Positions 47,276 to 56,371 of a stretch of 64,000 nucleotides of DNA are shown one piece after another. A model generated the notes under the pieces. It had not been told where the DNA came from. It saw nothing but the letters and a program-made list of their open reading frames with translations, and did no database searches. The position numbers and the translations under genes were made by a program. The first letter of the stretch is position 1. Each line of letters begins with the position of its first letter. The stretch spans positions 1 to 64,000 of the forward strand of contig NZ_VTEI01000002.1 of NCBI RefSeq assembly GCF_008180415.1. The letters are read 5' to 3'. This DNA comes from Rossellomorea vietnamensis (GTDB lineage: Bacteria; Bacillota; Bacilli; Bacillales; Bacillaceae_B).

Positions 47276-49705
47276 TTAGCGATTCTTCAAATCTTCACGA
47301 CGCTGGAAGAAATAATGCAGTCTGTACTGGCATACCTCTTTTGTAAATTGATATAATAGATTCTTCTCCTGCTCTTCAGGCAAAACTTGCACATCAAACT
47401 TATTATCCTCAAGTGTAATCAATCCTTTTGAACTCCCACTCCACATGGTCATCGGCATTTTCTTAATTAGATTTGCAAGCTTCTTCTCATCATACTCCCA
47501 AAGCTTCTGTGAAGATTTATCGGAGAAATCGATCCGCTTACGGTATTCCTCACTAGTCAAGTAGTCGTGAAAGTAAGTTGCTGCTTCTTCAGGAGAGATC
47601 GGATCAAACCAGTGCTCTGGCCCTCTTTCCAGCATCGCTGAAAGCAAAACCATTTTATAACTCTTTTGCATTCCTGTTTTCTCTACTTCTCGGAACCATT
47701 CTTCATGTTTTAAGAAAACTTCCTCTTCTTTTTCCGACAATTCATCTGCCCAGTCAAGGAAAGCATGGTAAGACTTCCACTCATCGTAATACGGCTTGGC
47801 GCCTATTGATCCTTTGAGATGCAGTTCAAGGTAGGTTGGTCTTCTCCCCAATTCCTGCTTCACTTCTCTGTAGGCAGCTAATAACTGCTGCTTTCGCGGC
47901 TGCTGCTTATGTGCCAATTCATTGATCAGATTAATAGCTTTCACATCGATTTCAAATGCACAACTTTCTGGTACTGTCGGAAGGATCTCGCCTTTCTTCC
48001 GTTTCCCGTCCAACTCTTGATCAAAGACGGATAGTTTTACATCTGCATGGCGATAATTACCGATTAAATCGATAATGACACAGGAGTCTTTGGATGAGTG
48101 CAGACGTAATCCACGCCCAATTTGCTGTGTGAAGACGGTTAAGGATTCAGTCGGCCGGACAAACAAAATGGTATCGACTGATGGAATATCAATCCCTTCA
48201 TTAAACAAATCTACAGTAAAGATTGCTTCTAGTGTTCCTGCTTCGAGCTGCCTGATAGCTTCTTTTCTGCTGATGTCTTTCTGCTGTGAATGAAGGCTGA
48301 CTGTATTGTAACCTTGTCTGTTGAAGTAATCAGAAAGGAATACCGCTTGTCTGATTGATGAACAAAAGACAAGTGACTTTGTTTGTTTATGCTTTTCCCA
48401 TGCACTGATGATATTTTCCGCTATGTCTTCTCTCAATTGAGCTTGTAACAGCTGTTCCTCGTCATATCGATTACCAAGCCAGCGGATTTGCGAGTAGTCG
48501 GTATCATCGTACACACCGAAATACTGGAAGGGAGAAAGCCAATTTCTTTGGATGGCTTCCAGGAAGTCCATCTTGAAGGCGACATTTCCTTCACAAAGTG
48601 CATACACGTCACGATCGTCATTACGGTCAGGCGTAGCAGTGATGCCCAGGAGGAACTCTGGGTGGAAATAGGATAGCAATCTCTGGTAGGAATCTGCTGC
48701 TGCATGATGAAATTCATCAATAACAATTAAATCAAAACTATTAGGATTGAATGCTTCCAGATGCTTCTTCATCGAGAGTGTGAATACGGATGCAAAGACA
48801 AAATCCGCTTCTCCATCTTTTGTTCTACCATTATAAATGCCAGTGGATGCTTCGGGCATGACAATCTTAAAAGATTTCTCTGCCTGATAGAGAATCTCTT
48901 CACGATGGGCAATAAACAATACTCGTTTAAATTTTTCAGCGAAAAAGGCTGCCAGGTATGTCTTCCCGAGCCCTGTAGCCATAACTACCATAGCTTTCTT
49001 ATAACCCTCATCATACGTTTTTTCCAATTCTTCCAGCGCTTCAATTTGGGCAAATCTGGGTTTGATGGTCCCGTACTCGGCTTCTGGTTCATGAACTTGC
49101 CCGATGTCTTTCCGTTTATTGTCCTCTTCAGGAAGCATAGCTTCAATCTCTTCCTGTTCAGTCCATTTACGAATCAAGGTGGGGTACTTTTCATGATATT
49201 CTTTATATTCACTCTCATACTCTTTTATGGTTTCGTTATTAACGGAAATCGTTTTTTCATGATAAAAGAGATGAATGAACTGCTCCTGCACTTCCTCGAA
49301 CAATTCTTTGTTTTGCTGGACTGCCAGGCTCCATTCCACCCCTTCTGTTAAAGCAGAGGCGGAAAGATTAGAAGAACCTACAACCAAGAACTCGCCTTCC
49401 GAGGTTTCAATCAAGTAGGCTTTTGGATGAAAAGAAACCCCTCCGCTTTTCCACAAGCGCACTTCAATGCGATCGTCAATCGACATTAGCTCTTTCAGTG
49501 CTTCTGGTTGTGTAATATGAAGATAATCTCCAGTTAACAGCTTAATATCTGCCTGAAGTTCTGCTGCCAGCTTTAAAGCATTCTTTAGATACCGAACACC
49601 GGATTTCATAGAGAAAGAAGTCAGTATATATACTGACTTCGCTGACTGAATTTTCTCTTTGATCGTTTTGCCTAGATGTGATGTGATTAACTGAATATCA
49701 GACAT
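47276..49705 (-). CDS. DEAD/DEAH helicase with N-terminal phospholipase-D nuclease domain
   Basis: An 809-residue protein. Residues 1-130 form a PLD-like domain with HPKAYL (93-98) and GSSN (110-113). An SF2 helicase follows with ATGLGKT (about 243), DEFHHA, GITATPDR and QQIGRGLR. The C-terminal 200 residues are helical and match DUF3427-type helicases. This layout is common among restriction-like and defence helicases. Its ATG overlaps the MazG-like gene's stop by one base, so both are one operon. A nuclease-helicase role is likely; target unknown. Confidence 0.85.
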   Translation of the reverse strand: MSDIQLITSHLGKTIKEKIQSAKSVYILTSFSMKSGVRYLKNALKLAAELQADIKLLTGDYLHITQPEALKELMSIDDRIEVRLWKSGGVSFHPKAYLIETSEGEFLVVGSSNLSASALTEGVEWSLAVQQNKELFEEVQEQFIHLFYHEKTISVNNETIKEYESEYKEYHEKYPTLIRKWTEQEEIEAMLPEEDNKRKDIGQVHEPEAEYGTIKPRFAQIEALEELEKTYDEGYKKAMVVMATGLGKTYLAAFFAEKFKRVLFIAHREEILYQAEKSFKIVMPEASTGIYNGRTKDGEADFVFASVFTLSMKKHLEAFNPNSFDLIVIDEFHHAAADSYQRLLSYFHPEFLLGITATPDRNDDRDVYALCEGNVAFKMDFLEAIQRNWLSPFQYFGVYDDTDYSQIRWLGNRYDEEQLLQAQLREDIAENIISAWEKHKQTKSLVFCSSIRQAVFLSDYFNRQGYNTVSLHSQQKDISRKEAIRQLEAGTLEAIFTVDLFNEGIDIPSVDTILFVRPTESLTVFTQQIGRGLRLHSSKDSCVIIDLIGNYRHADVKLSVFDQELDGKRKKGEILPTVPESCAFEIDVKAINLINELAHKQQPRKQQLLAAYREVKQELGRRPTYLELHLKGSIGAKPYYDEWKSYHAFLDWADELSEKEEEVFLKHEEWFREVEKTGMQKSYKMVLLSAMLERGPEHWFDPISPEEAATYFHDYLTSEEYRKRIDFSDKSSQKLWEYDEKKLANLIKKMPMTMWSGSSKGLITLEDNKFDVQVLPEEQEKNLLYQFTKEVCQYRLHYFFQRREDLKNR

Positions 49706-50031
49706 TACTCATCCTCTACATCAATTAAGAAGATTTTTTCGTCAAACGCCCCTCGTTTCTCAGCTTTCTTAAGACGGATCTCTTCTATTTCTTCAAGAGT
49801 AGAACCATGGGACTTGGCAAAGGCATGAACGATTTCCATCAAATCAGCCAGCTCTTCTAGTGCTTCTTCCCTGGTTCCTGCATCCCTGTATTCTTCTAAC
49901 TCTTCAAAACTTTTATTTTTAAGTTCTGTTATGTACTCTTCTTCAGAAAGGATTCTTGTTGAGAATTTTTTCCCGTTAGATTCAATAATTTCAGGGATTT
50001 TGTCACGTACTAGTTTGTTGTATGTAGGCAT
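49705..50031 (-). CDS. MazG-like/phosphoribosyl-ATP-type pyrophosphohydrolase
   Basis: About 108 residues with YNKLVRDKIPEIIESNGKK, then EALEELADLMEIVHAFAKS, the metal-binding EExxD helix of the all-alpha NTP pyrophosphatase (MazG) superfamily. The ATG at 50031 is chosen because GGAGGAACCC lies just upstream. It is coupled to the PLD-helicase. Such genes hydrolyse nucleotides; next to a helicase it might clear modified or alarm nucleotides, which is inference. Confidence 0.88.
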   Translation of the reverse strand: MPTYNKLVRDKIPEIIESNGKKFSTRILSEEEYITELKNKSFEELEEYRDAGTREEALEELADLMEIVHAFAKSHGSTLEEIEEIRLKKAEKRGAFDEKIFLIDVEDE

Positions 50032-50099
50032 AAGGGTTCCTCCAAAATTATATATGAATATTATAATAACTTCCAATTTTATCTTACCAAAACAATGTA

Positions 50100-50131
50100 A
50101 AAAGAGCCATCTGATTTCAGAGGACTCTTTT
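50100..50131. terminator. Bidirectional hairpin terminator
   Basis: AAAAGAGCCATCTG pairs with CAGAGGACTCTTTT. It lies past the end of the zinc-ribbon gene. Confidence 0.75.
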
Positions 50132-50170
50132 GGGTATTACCATTTAATTCACTAAAGGTCTGAAGTATTT

Positions 50171-50275
50171 CTAGTCATTAGAATAGTTAAAACTACAATC
50201 CTCTGAACAGAATAAAGAATTATCAGTTATTGGTTTTCCGCAGTTCAAACAAAACTCCTTTTCATGAGCCGCCAT
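50171..50275 (-). CDS. Zinc-ribbon microprotein (34 aa), DUF2116-like
   Basis: A 34-residue protein: after MAAHEKEF comes CLNCGKPI, then a spacer and CSEDC, giving two cysteine pairs for one zinc. The pattern H..C..CG.PI....FCS..C is that of small DUF2116-like zinc-ribbon proteins. AGAGGGGTGG lies upstream of the ATG and a terminator follows. Function unknown. Confidence 0.7.
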   Translation of the reverse strand: MAAHEKEFCLNCGKPITDNSLFCSEDCSFNYSND

Positions 50276-50364
50276 ATAACCACCCCTCTCATATTTAGAA
50301 GATATGAGATTTAAACGGTAATTATTATCAATACTTTGGTTTGTCAGTTCTTATAACACTAGCA

Positions 50365-51465
50365 TTACTCAAACTGAACAATAATACTAACAACCTCAGC
50401 CCGAGTACCAAGCCGAATAGGCGGCCCCCAAAAACCAAAACCTGATGTCACAATCGAATGCATTTGTTCCTTCTGCAGATGTCCCCAATCATTTTCATAG
50501 ATCATATTAGTCAGCAGGCTCCCAGGGAAAATCTGCCCGCGATGGGTATGGCCGGACACCATGAGGTCAATGCCTTCCTGCTGTGCGATGTCGAGGTCAT
50601 ATGGCTGGTGATCGATTAAGATTTTAGGTTTAGTTTGGTCGACGTCATTCATTAATGCATCTAATGGCAATCTTTCATCGTCGATCCGGTCTTTACGTCC
50701 GATCAGCGTGAACTGCCCTTCGATGTCTACTGTCTCGTCATAGAGCACTGTGATGCCTCCCTGCTCCAATGACTGAATCAGTTCCTTCATGGTGCCATCG
50801 TGTCTGTCATGATTGCCAAGTGAGGCATAGACTCCGAGTGGTGCCTGGAGATCTGATAGAATTTTATCAATCTCCTGGTCAATGAATGGCTGCACATCGT
50901 CGTCGAAGAGATCGCCCGGAAGCAGAATGATGTCGGGGTTGAGTGCATTGGTTTCTTTCACAAAACGCTCTGCATGATCTTTCCCTGACAGCAGGCCAAA
51001 GTGCATGTCGGCGGCCATCACGATATGAAGTTCGTCGAGTGTAGAAGAGCCTTTATCGATCTGTATTTCATAGTCGCGGACAACGGGGCTGAATGCATTA
51101 TAGCTGCCCCATGCCATAAAGAAGATTAGCAGCCCAAGGGTAATGAATCCCGCCCACTTCTGTGTTCCATGCCTCGGCAGCCTGGTGAGGCGCAGGAGGA
51201 TGACTGTCACGTGAGCAAGTGGAACTAGCAGCAGAAGCAAATAAAAGCAGGCCATCCAGTATGCTCCGATAATATTGATAAACGTGAGTCCAGTCATGCG
51301 GCCAACGATAAACGAGGTGGCTGCCAGCACAATGACCAGGCTGTAGAGGATCTTAAAACGTCTGGTTGAAGACTTCGGCCGCAGCCAGTGTAAACCGCGC
51401 CAGCCGATATAGTAGACAAGGCCGCCATATAGCAGCAGTGTGATTATAAAAACAAGAATGACCAT
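50365..51465 (-). CDS. Membrane-anchored metallophosphoesterase (YkoQ/YaeI-like)
   Basis: A 366-residue protein. The N-terminal 125 residues hold four membrane spans. The calcineurin-like domain has ADMHFG, GDLFDDD, GNHDRHDG and SGHTHRGQ, which bind two metals. Related YkoQ/YaeI proteins are membrane phosphoesterases; the substrate is unknown. It stands alone, past the end of the defence island. Confidence 0.88.
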   Translation of the reverse strand: MVILVFIITLLLYGGLVYYIGWRGLHWLRPKSSTRRFKILYSLVIVLAATSFIVGRMTGLTFINIIGAYWMACFYLLLLLVPLAHVTVILLRLTRLPRHGTQKWAGFITLGLLIFFMAWGSYNAFSPVVRDYEIQIDKGSSTLDELHIVMAADMHFGLLSGKDHAERFVKETNALNPDIILLPGDLFDDDVQPFIDQEIDKILSDLQAPLGVYASLGNHDRHDGTMKELIQSLEQGGITVLYDETVDIEGQFTLIGRKDRIDDERLPLDALMNDVDQTKPKILIDHQPYDLDIAQQEGIDLMVSGHTHRGQIFPGSLLTNMIYENDWGHLQKEQMHSIVTSGFGFWGPPIRLGTRAEVVSIIVQFE

Positions 51466-51786
51466 ATGTATTCTTCATGCCCCTTTTTAAGTGATTTCAA
51501 TTCTGCAGTCTTATAAGCAATCGCAGCCTAGCCTATATCCGAAATGGTTAGCATTCAGTAAACGATGATGATTAAGACCTCACTTTTTATAGTACCGCAT
51601 TCCTATCGAAATCACTAACGGGAAGAGTCGGGATTAACAGAAACGTGAAATGGGTGATTACAGTGATGCCCGTAACCTAGTGGCGGCTCTGCGAAAATGT
51701 TCAGAAGAGGTCGTTGATGGTACAGGTTACAGAAAAAATCGCTCTGAACAGCATGCTCTACGCAACAACTCCTGCAACCTGTTATT
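51466..51786. other. Intergenic stretch (0.3 kb), no supported gene
   Basis: It holds the phosphoesterase upstream region and the 3' flank of the broken replication gene. Frames present on both strands lack ribosome sites. Confidence 0.5.
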
Positions 51787-52661
51787 TCACCGGGCCCATA
51801 CAGGCCCAATGGACGGTTTGATTCTCTTGGATCCGTTTGCCATACGGGCCTCCCCCTCTCTCTTCCACCTCTCGAGCTTGGCCAGGAAATCATTCGTTTC
51901 TTTTACCAGGTTGGCAGAAGAGGTTGGGGGCTTAGGAGTACTCCTGGAACTCCTGATTTTCCGCAGCAAAGCCTTCTCGTAGTAGGCAAACGACTTGATA
52001 GTGCTGTCCTCATTCCGCTTTCGATAGGAGGACTGGATATCCTCCATCCAGCACACCAGCGTCTCCAACTCGATATCCTTATTTTTTCAATGGCACACTG
52101 CTCCTTAAGGGAAAGATAGAACCCTGAATTTCGCAGCTTCAAAAATTTTTCCGTGACCTTCTCGACTCTCATCTGCACATCTGGATTGGAAGGCAGGTCC
52201 TCTCGCGCGCGCACGCTCTCTTTTTCTTTCTTTTCTCTACCTTTCTTACATTCTTCTTTTAGTGGCGCATTCATTACCGGCTCGTCATTCTGTTCTTCAT
52301 CCTCCGTTCTCCCGTTTTCGTGCACAGAAAAATCATTTTCATTTTGGAGTAATGTGAACAACGTACCGATTTTGGTTTCCTCAGTAGAGATGAGACCATA
52401 CTTCCTCAAACGTTCCACACTCAATCTAATCATATTCTTCGACGGAATCTTCAAATTGCCACTCTCCACATACTGCAAATCTTCAGCCAGCCGCGAATAC
52501 GAGCGTAAATATTGGCCTCTCAACACCTTCACTTCTTCCACATACATGAATTCCTTCTGCAGTGCCCTGCAGCTCAGCAATAATAGAAGCCTCAAGGTAA
52601 ACGGGCTCCCCCAAACCGGACTATCAATCATGCTTCGGTTAAATTTGATCCATCCTGTCAT
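51787..52661 (-). pseudogene. Phage/plasmid-type replication initiation protein, frameshifted
   Basis: The start at 52661 has GGGAGGAATTAC upstream and reads MTGWIKFNRSMIDSP, then LRLLLLLSCRAL and a winged-helix segment (RGQYLRSYSRLAEDL), as in phage replisome-organiser or DnaD-like proteins. After LSLKEQCAIEK the frame is lost at a run of six T (52082-52087) and the natural C-terminus continues in the next frame (DIELETLVCWMEDIQ to VWAR at 51787). One added base would restore the gene. It may be a phage or plasmid relic. Confidence 0.75.
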
Positions 52662-52779
52662 TTGTAATTCCTCCCTATAAGTCTTTTTACCTTTTATGTA
52701 GAGAGTTTTTAAGGAAAGAGACACCGTTTTAACAAACTATTTGTATATCAAAAAAATTTAATGTGCGAAACCCACATTA

Positions 52780-52836
52780 AAAAAAGGCCCTAATCGCCGG
52801 TACATTAATAGGTTCGTGTACCAGGATTAGGACCTT
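52780..52836 (-). terminator. Intrinsic terminator of the ABC-F gene
   Basis: On the minus strand AAGGTCCTAATC and GATTAGGGCCTT bracket an inner GGTACA/TGTACC stem, followed by a T-tract. Confidence 0.85.
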
Positions 52837-52883
52837 ATTCTCGATTCTGATTTCAGCCCTTTTTTATATGGACTGCTTCATAA

Positions 52884-54371
52884 CTACGCTTTTTCCACAT
52901 TTACTCTTTTTGTTGCAATTGTCTTTTGGAAAGTATCGTCATGTTCTACAAAAATCATGGTGGGATTGAATGTTTGGATAAGCTCTTCGATTTGCATGCG
53001 AGAGTAAACATCAATAAAATTTAATGGTTCATCCCAAATATACAGATGCGCCTTTTCACACAAACTCTTGGCAATAAGCAGCTTTTTCTTCTGTCCACCT
53101 GAATAAAAGGAGATATCTTTTTCAAACTGTATCCGATCGAAATCCATTTTTCTCAATATCGACTTAAATAGAGTCTCATTAATCTGATGTTCCTCGATAA
53201 AATCAGCCAGAGATCCCTTTAAATGGGAGGTATCTTGCTGAACATAAGAAATGATGAGATTAGATCCCTTATTCATAACACCTGTATGCTGAATTGGACG
53301 TCCTAAGATTGATTTTAAGATACTGCTCTTTCCGCTGCCATTCTTTCCTTCCAAGACAATTCTATCTCCTTGTTCAATAGAGAAGCTGACAGGTTTGTTC
53401 ACCAATTGACCATCATACACTACAGACATATCTGCAATTTGAATGATTTCCTTGGATTTATATTTTAAGGGTTCTATCTGCAGGGCTTCTGTTTTTTCAA
53501 CATTTTTTAATAGGTTCGATTTTTCTTCAATTGCTTTTTGCTGCCGGGCCTCCAGGTTCTTTGAGCGTTTCATCATTTTCGATGCTTTATGCCCTACAAA
53601 ACCTTTATCCAATTTTGAACCTGAATTCGTTGTTCCATTCTTAGTAGCTTCGACTTGATTAGACCAGCTTGCTGAACGTCTTGAAGATTGTTTCAGCCTT
53701 CCAATATCTTTCTCCAAGCGTTCATTTGCTGCTTCTTCATGTTCCTGCTGGCGGTCAAAGTTCACTTTCCAAGAAGAATAATTTCCACTTTGAACTTCAA
53801 TATTCTCTCTGTTTATAGACAAAATATGATCTACGCAGCCATCTAAAAAGTTTCGATCATGAGAAATTAAAATGAATCCCTTCTTCTTTTTCAAGTAACT
53901 AGAGACCACTTTCCGTCCTTCAGTATCTAAATGGTTAGTGGGTTCATCAATTAACAAAAATTGTCCCTCGTTTAAAAATAGAGCAGCAAGCAGGACTTTT
54001 GTTTGTTCACCGTTTGACAGCGTTTCAAAGGGGCGGTACATTGCTTCGGCATCGACATCCAAATAAGCAATTTCCCGAAGGAACTCCCAATCTTCTGCCT
54101 GCGGGCATATTTCTTCTAAAATTTCATGAGTATCCTTACTTTTATCTCTTATTGGAAAAGGAAAATAGTTATAATCGACAGAAGATATAATTTTTCCACT
54201 GTAATCAAATTTCCCTAGCAGCAAATTAAAGAAGGTTGTTTTCCCTCGTCCATTTCTGCCTATAAAACCCAACTTCCAATCTGTATCGATCCCAAAGTTT
54301 ACATTTTCAAAAATGGGATCAAAACTACTCGGATAAGAGAAAGTTAAATTTTGAACTTGTATCATTGACAT
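52884..54371 (-). CDS. ABC-F ribosomal-protection protein, Lsa/Vga-like
   Basis: A 495-residue protein with two ATP-binding cassettes and no membrane spans. The first has GRNGRGKT (38-45), LSNGEQ and DEPTNHLD; the second GKNGSGKS, YSGGQKKK and WDEPLNF. The linker between them (about 185-290) is charged and basic, as in antibiotic-resistance ABC-F proteins of the Lsa/Vga group, which displace lincosamides, streptogramin A or pleuromutilins from the ribosome. AAAGGAGG precedes the ATG. The long leader with an upstream peptide and terminator points to drug-inducible control. Drug range cannot be told from sequence. Confidence 0.88.
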   Translation of the reverse strand: MSMIQVQNLTFSYPSSFDPIFENVNFGIDTDWKLGFIGRNGRGKTTFFNLLLGKFDYSGKIISSVDYNYFPFPIRDKSKDTHEILEEICPQAEDWEFLREIAYLDVDAEAMYRPFETLSNGEQTKVLLAALFLNEGQFLLIDEPTNHLDTEGRKVVSSYLKKKKGFILISHDRNFLDGCVDHILSINRENIEVQSGNYSSWKVNFDRQQEHEEAANERLEKDIGRLKQSSRRSASWSNQVEATKNGTTNSGSKLDKGFVGHKASKMMKRSKNLEARQQKAIEEKSNLLKNVEKTEALQIEPLKYKSKEIIQIADMSVVYDGQLVNKPVSFSIEQGDRIVLEGKNGSGKSSILKSILGRPIQHTGVMNKGSNLIISYVQQDTSHLKGSLADFIEEHQINETLFKSILRKMDFDRIQFEKDISFYSGGQKKKLLIAKSLCEKAHLYIWDEPLNFIDVYSRMQIEELIQTFNPTMIFVEHDDTFQKTIATKRVNVEKA

Positions 54372-54433
54372 ATAAATTCCTCCTTTGTATTTTACGCTTA
54401 TCTACAAATACAAAGTCGGTATATCCATCTCGA

Positions 54434-54514
54434 CTACTTCACTCCGTACAAGCCTGATGGAGTATATCGACTTATACGGAGTAATACATGTGTAACATCC
54501 AATTCTAAAGACAT
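54434..54514 (-). CDS. Leader peptide of ABC-F gene
   Basis: A 26-residue peptide with AAAAGGAGAG upstream of its ATG at 54514. It ends RYTPSGLYGVK. Its codons overlap the inverted repeats, so ribosome stalling on it could change leader folding. Size and place fit resistance leader peptides. Confidence 0.6.
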   Translation of the reverse strand: MSLELDVTHVLLRISRYTPSGLYGVK

Positions 54515-54560
54515 ATTATCTCTCCTTTTCATTAGAATATAGCTCATGAATGAATATTCT

Positions 54561-54600
54561 TTTAAAAAAAATAAAAATCCTTTCCATCTTCGGAAGGATT
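54561..54600 (-). terminator. Terminator hairpin inside the ABC-F leader
   Basis: AATCCTTCCGAAGATGGAAA pairs on itself as AATCCTTCC/GGAAAGGATT and is followed by TTTATTTTTTT, upstream of the leader peptide. Confidence 0.75.
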
Positions 54601-54680
54601 GATAATTAACTTTATATACATAAGCCTCGAATATACCATATGATTTGGCACATAAAGTGTAACTGACTACAAACAATAAT

Positions 54681-55383
54681 CAGCCTAATCCTATACCTTA
54701 AAAAAAGTATTTAATTTCATAAGGTAACTGAATAAAGAATCAATATTTGTAAGTTCAGTCCTTTCCATTTCTTAAAATATGTTCTACAGCCTTTTTCATA
54801 ACAAAAATTATACATCAAGGATAACACAATTGTCCGCCCTTCGCTATCCACGTTGCTATGGTGACTTCTTCCTTGGTTTCTAAACTTAAGGAGTTATTGC
54901 ACGGTAAGAGTTTTCTGCATACAAAGGTAAAACTATTTAGTGGTAAATAGTCTGTCATTCTGCGGTACACTTTTTGTCTTTAGGTGGTATATGTCCAATC
55001 ATGATTATCCTCTATAAGTCTGAATCTACGCATCTAGTCGATGGTATAAGGAGCTATTATAGTATTAAAACGAAACTTACCTTGCGGATTACTCTCTTCA
55101 TCTATTAGCCAAATTAAATAATCTATCCTGCTATTGAGTTCATTTGTTTTTCCGATAAATGATAAATCATCTTAATTTTTCCCATTCCACACTTATAGCA
55201 AATAGTAGACTGCTTCATAAGCACCTACCATACCGTTTCAAAATAAATTAACCTAATTATTCTTTAATCAGAATTCACTTGATACACATTTAAGTAACTG
55301 TATGTTCTGAGCAATAAAGAACTTTAAGCATACTTCTTTCATATTTGACAATACTAAAGTCACTCTTAACTTTAGGTGATAGA
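54681..55383. other. Intergenic stretch with repeat A, no gene
   Basis: Only repeat A copy 4 (54939-54990) is recognised. The left end should hold the ABC-F promoter and the right end the promoter of the membrane pair (TTGACA at 55345). Confidence 0.5.
54939..54990 (+). repeat. Dispersed repeat A, copy 4
   Basis: TGGTAAATAGTCTGTCATTC, then TGCGGTACACTTTTTGTCTT, matching copies at 1399 and 10638. Confidence 0.7.
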
Positions 55384-55848
55384 ATGATCCTTTCTGTGTT
55401 TATGTTTATATTGATTTTCTTGTTAATTGTTTTTTGCAACTATAAAAAGAGACTTCACCTTTTTGAGATACTTTTCATATGGATGACAGTCTGGTTAGTT
55501 ACACATTCAGTATCATCTATCCTTATAGTCAATTTAAAATTATTAAGCTTATCAGAAAATCAAAGTGATTTTTGGACTCATTTTTTAAAAAGGTTTTTGC
55601 TATATCCATTAATTATTATTTTCTTTTTCGATTTTTACCTTAAAATTAGAGATCGCGTTGGGAAAATCGCTCTTTTAATTTTTAATATCTGCTTTATGTC
55701 TTCATTAGAATTTTTATTTATTTTTTTAGGTGTATTGAAAAATGAAAAGTTTTATGTTCACCATTCATTAGTCGAATGGACAGTTACAGTTGTTCTAACC
55801 TATATACTTTGGATCTGGTACAGAAATCAACGTCTAATGAGGTCATGA
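55384..55848 (+). CDS. Multi-pass membrane protein, first gene of third pair
   Basis: About 154 residues with four to five spans (ILSVFMFILIFLLIVF, LYPLIIIFFFDFYL). The ATG at 55384 is preferred because TTTAGGTGATAG lies upstream; the TTG at 55345 is more likely part of a promoter. It ends two bases before the next gene. It corresponds in place to the gene at 13029-13487. Function unknown. Confidence 0.65.
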   Translation: MILSVFMFILIFLLIVFCNYKKRLHLFEILFIWMTVWLVTHSVSSILIVNLKLLSLSENQSDFWTHFLKRFLLYPLIIIFFFDFYLKIRDRVGKIALLIFNICFMSSLEFLFIFLGVLKNEKFYVHHSLVEWTVTVVLTYILWIWYRNQRLMRS

Positions 55849-55849
55849 T

Positions 55850-56371
55850 ATGTTTTTATACCTTCCTGAAAAGTTTGATATTAATGAATGGACTATTATT
55901 GCTTTAGTCATTTTTAATATAAGTATTTTTTTCTTTATGCATAAAAGAATCCCAAAGGAAATAACCCCTTTAATTGTATTGCTTAGCATTTCATTTCCTA
56001 AAATTATGGACCATTCAATGGGAGTTATGCCGTTTGATCTTTATGACTTAACAGACACTAATAAATATGAGTTGTTTGATTTAATTTTATATGGGGCCTA
56101 TCCAGCCTTTGGCTACTTATTTGTTTATTTCTTGGACTATTTCAAATTAAAAGGGAAGAAGCTAGTCTTCTACTTTTTATCATGGACATTCATTTCAGTT
56201 GCTTTTGAACTATTACTAGTTAAGTTACATGTGTTTCTTTACACTGGCTGGAAAATAGTTTATTCATTACCTGTTTATATGATTGTTCTTTCCCTAACAT
56301 TTTTGTTTTATAAGTTCCTTATCTACTACAAAAACTACAAGAACAACAAGCAAATTAATGAGGGTGAGTAA
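55850..56371 (+). CDS. Multi-pass membrane protein, CBO0543-like, second gene of third pair
   Basis: A 173-residue protein with about five spans. MDHSMGVMPFDLYD, YGAYPAFGYLF and YTGWKIVYSLPVY mirror DNTLGASPYDYYD, YGPFGYFFIY and YKNGYELFFSFPIY of the gene at 12511. GAGGTC lies upstream within the preceding stop. The pair is on the opposite strand to its relative at 12.5-13.5 kb. Function unknown. Confidence 0.7.
   Translation: MFLYLPEKFDINEWTIIALVIFNISIFFFMHKRIPKEITPLIVLLSISFPKIMDHSMGVMPFDLYDLTDTNKYELFDLILYGAYPAFGYLFVYFLDYFKLKGKKLVFYFLSWTFISVAFELLLVKLHVFLYTGWKIVYSLPVYMIVLSLTFLFYKFLIYYKNYKNNKQINEGE

Larger units (their letters stand above)
54372..54602 (-). promoter_or_regulatory. Attenuator-like leader of the ABC-F gene
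   Basis: In transcript order: a terminator hairpin (54561-54600), a 26-codon leader peptide (54514-54434) and alternative stems. ACTCCGTA pairs with TACGGAGT within the peptide's codons, while GTCGATATACTCCATC can pair with GATGGATATACCGAC after it. Competing pairings with a translated leader are typical of antibiotic-inducible attenuators. Confidence 0.65.

Noticed and set aside
51650..51982. 110-codon plus-strand frame
   Set aside because: It lies opposite the broken replication gene and has no ribosome site.
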